A stretch of 5,273 bases of DNA from the NCBI GenBank assembly GCA_900772565.1, contig CAAHET010000227.1:1-5273 (forward strand), in the 5' to 3' direction. Position numbers and translations under genes: made by a program. This document shows positions 4,899-5,273 of the stretch, in pieces; position 1 is the first letter of the stretch, and every line of letters starts with the position of its first letter. Source of the DNA: an uncultured Faecalibacterium sp. GTDB lineage: Bacteria > Bacillota > Clostridia > Oscillospirales > Ruminococcaceae. A model generated the notes under the pieces. That model saw only the letters and a program-made list of their open reading frames with translations, did not search any database and was not told the DNA's origin.

Positions 4899-5273
4899 AT
4901 GGACCAGAAAAAGACCATCCGACCCTTCTCCATGAAGGACAAGATTGGCTATACACTGGGCGATCTGGGCTGCTGCTTCACCGAGCAGTACCGCGCCATG
5001 TATCTGTCGATCTTCTACACCCTGATCCTGCAGGTCAACCCCTTCCACGTGGGTATCCTGCTGCTGATCACCAAGATCTGGGACGCCGTCAACGACCCCA
5101 TTATCGGTGCCTTAGTGGACTCCCGCAAGGCCACCAAGGGCGGCAAGTTCATCCCGTGGATCCGCGCCTTCTCCTTCCCCATGGCAGTGCTGTGCGTACT
5201 GGGCTTTGTCAATGTGGGCAACATCAACTACGGCCTGCGTCTGGCCTATATGTTCGTCACCTACGTTCTGTAC
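4899..5273 (+). CDS. GPH-family (MelB-like) sugar:cation symporter, 3' end beyond the window
   Basis: These are the first 125 residues of an inner-membrane symporter of the glycoside-pentoside-hexuronide family, which normally runs to about 450-500 residues. AAGGAGG at 4882-4888 lies 10 bases before the ATG. Helix I starts around GYTLGDLG (17-24), and the family hallmark KIWDAVNDPIIG occupies 59-70, followed by the loop GGKFIPWI (81-88). Aligned without gaps to E. coli MelB at an offset of 7, the cation-site aspartates D55 and D59 are present as D62 and D66. The helix-I sugar-contact D19 is replaced by C26, so the substrate is unlikely to be melibiose. The gene is divergent from the AraC-family regulator, a common arrangement for glycoside uptake, and glycoside hydrolase genes may follow downstream. 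The actual sugar cannot be inferred from this fragment. Confidence 0.88.
   Translation, partial: MDQKKTIRPFSMKDKIGYTLGDLGCCFTEQYRAMYLSIFYTLILQVNPFHVGILLLITKIWDAVNDPIIGALVDSRKATKGGKFIPWIRAFSFPMAVLCVLGFVNVGNINYGLRLAYMFVTYVLY

Overview
The window holds five protein genes, two of them cut by or close to the window ends, packed with little spare DNA. The GC-rich third codon positions, strong AGGAGG-type ribosome sites, hairpin-plus-T-run terminators and an NADH-type lactaldehyde/propanediol oxidoreductase all suggest an anaerobic, GC-rich member of the Clostridia. A gut Oscillospiraceae member such as Faecalibacterium or a relative is my best guess; this is inference from style and gene content, not from a marker gene.

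Layout, left to right. (1) Positions 2-1093 (+) carry the 3' end of a FucO-like iron-dependent lactaldehyde reductase that lacks only about 20 N-terminal residues, followed by a textbook terminator. (2) Positions 1275-2582 (+) carry a membrane protein of the 'putative ABC transporter permease' CmpB type, built from two copies of the same domain, behind its own promoter. (3) Positions 2598-2783 hold a promoter, a structured leader and an intrinsic terminator. Together these look like a transcriptional riboswitch of the yybP-ykoY (manganese) class. It controls a YrbG-like cation/sodium antiporter at 2825-3784 (+). (4) A strong terminator at 3803-3845 separates this from a convergent AraC-family regulator (3853-4683, -). 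(5) A divergent control region of about 215 bp leads to the start of a MelB-like GPH sugar:cation symporter (4899-end, +).

Functionally there are three independent units: fermentative aldehyde/diol redox, metal homeostasis under RNA control, and a divergently transcribed regulator/transporter pair that probably opens a sugar-utilisation locus continuing to the right. The most informative observation is the leader of the antiporter gene. The 3' strand of its closing helix is contained in the left arm of the terminator, so the two folds exclude each other, and the downstream antiporter is a candidate Mn2+ exporter rather than a Ca2+ one. I saw no mobile element, CRISPR array, RNA operon or clearly new multi-gene system here.
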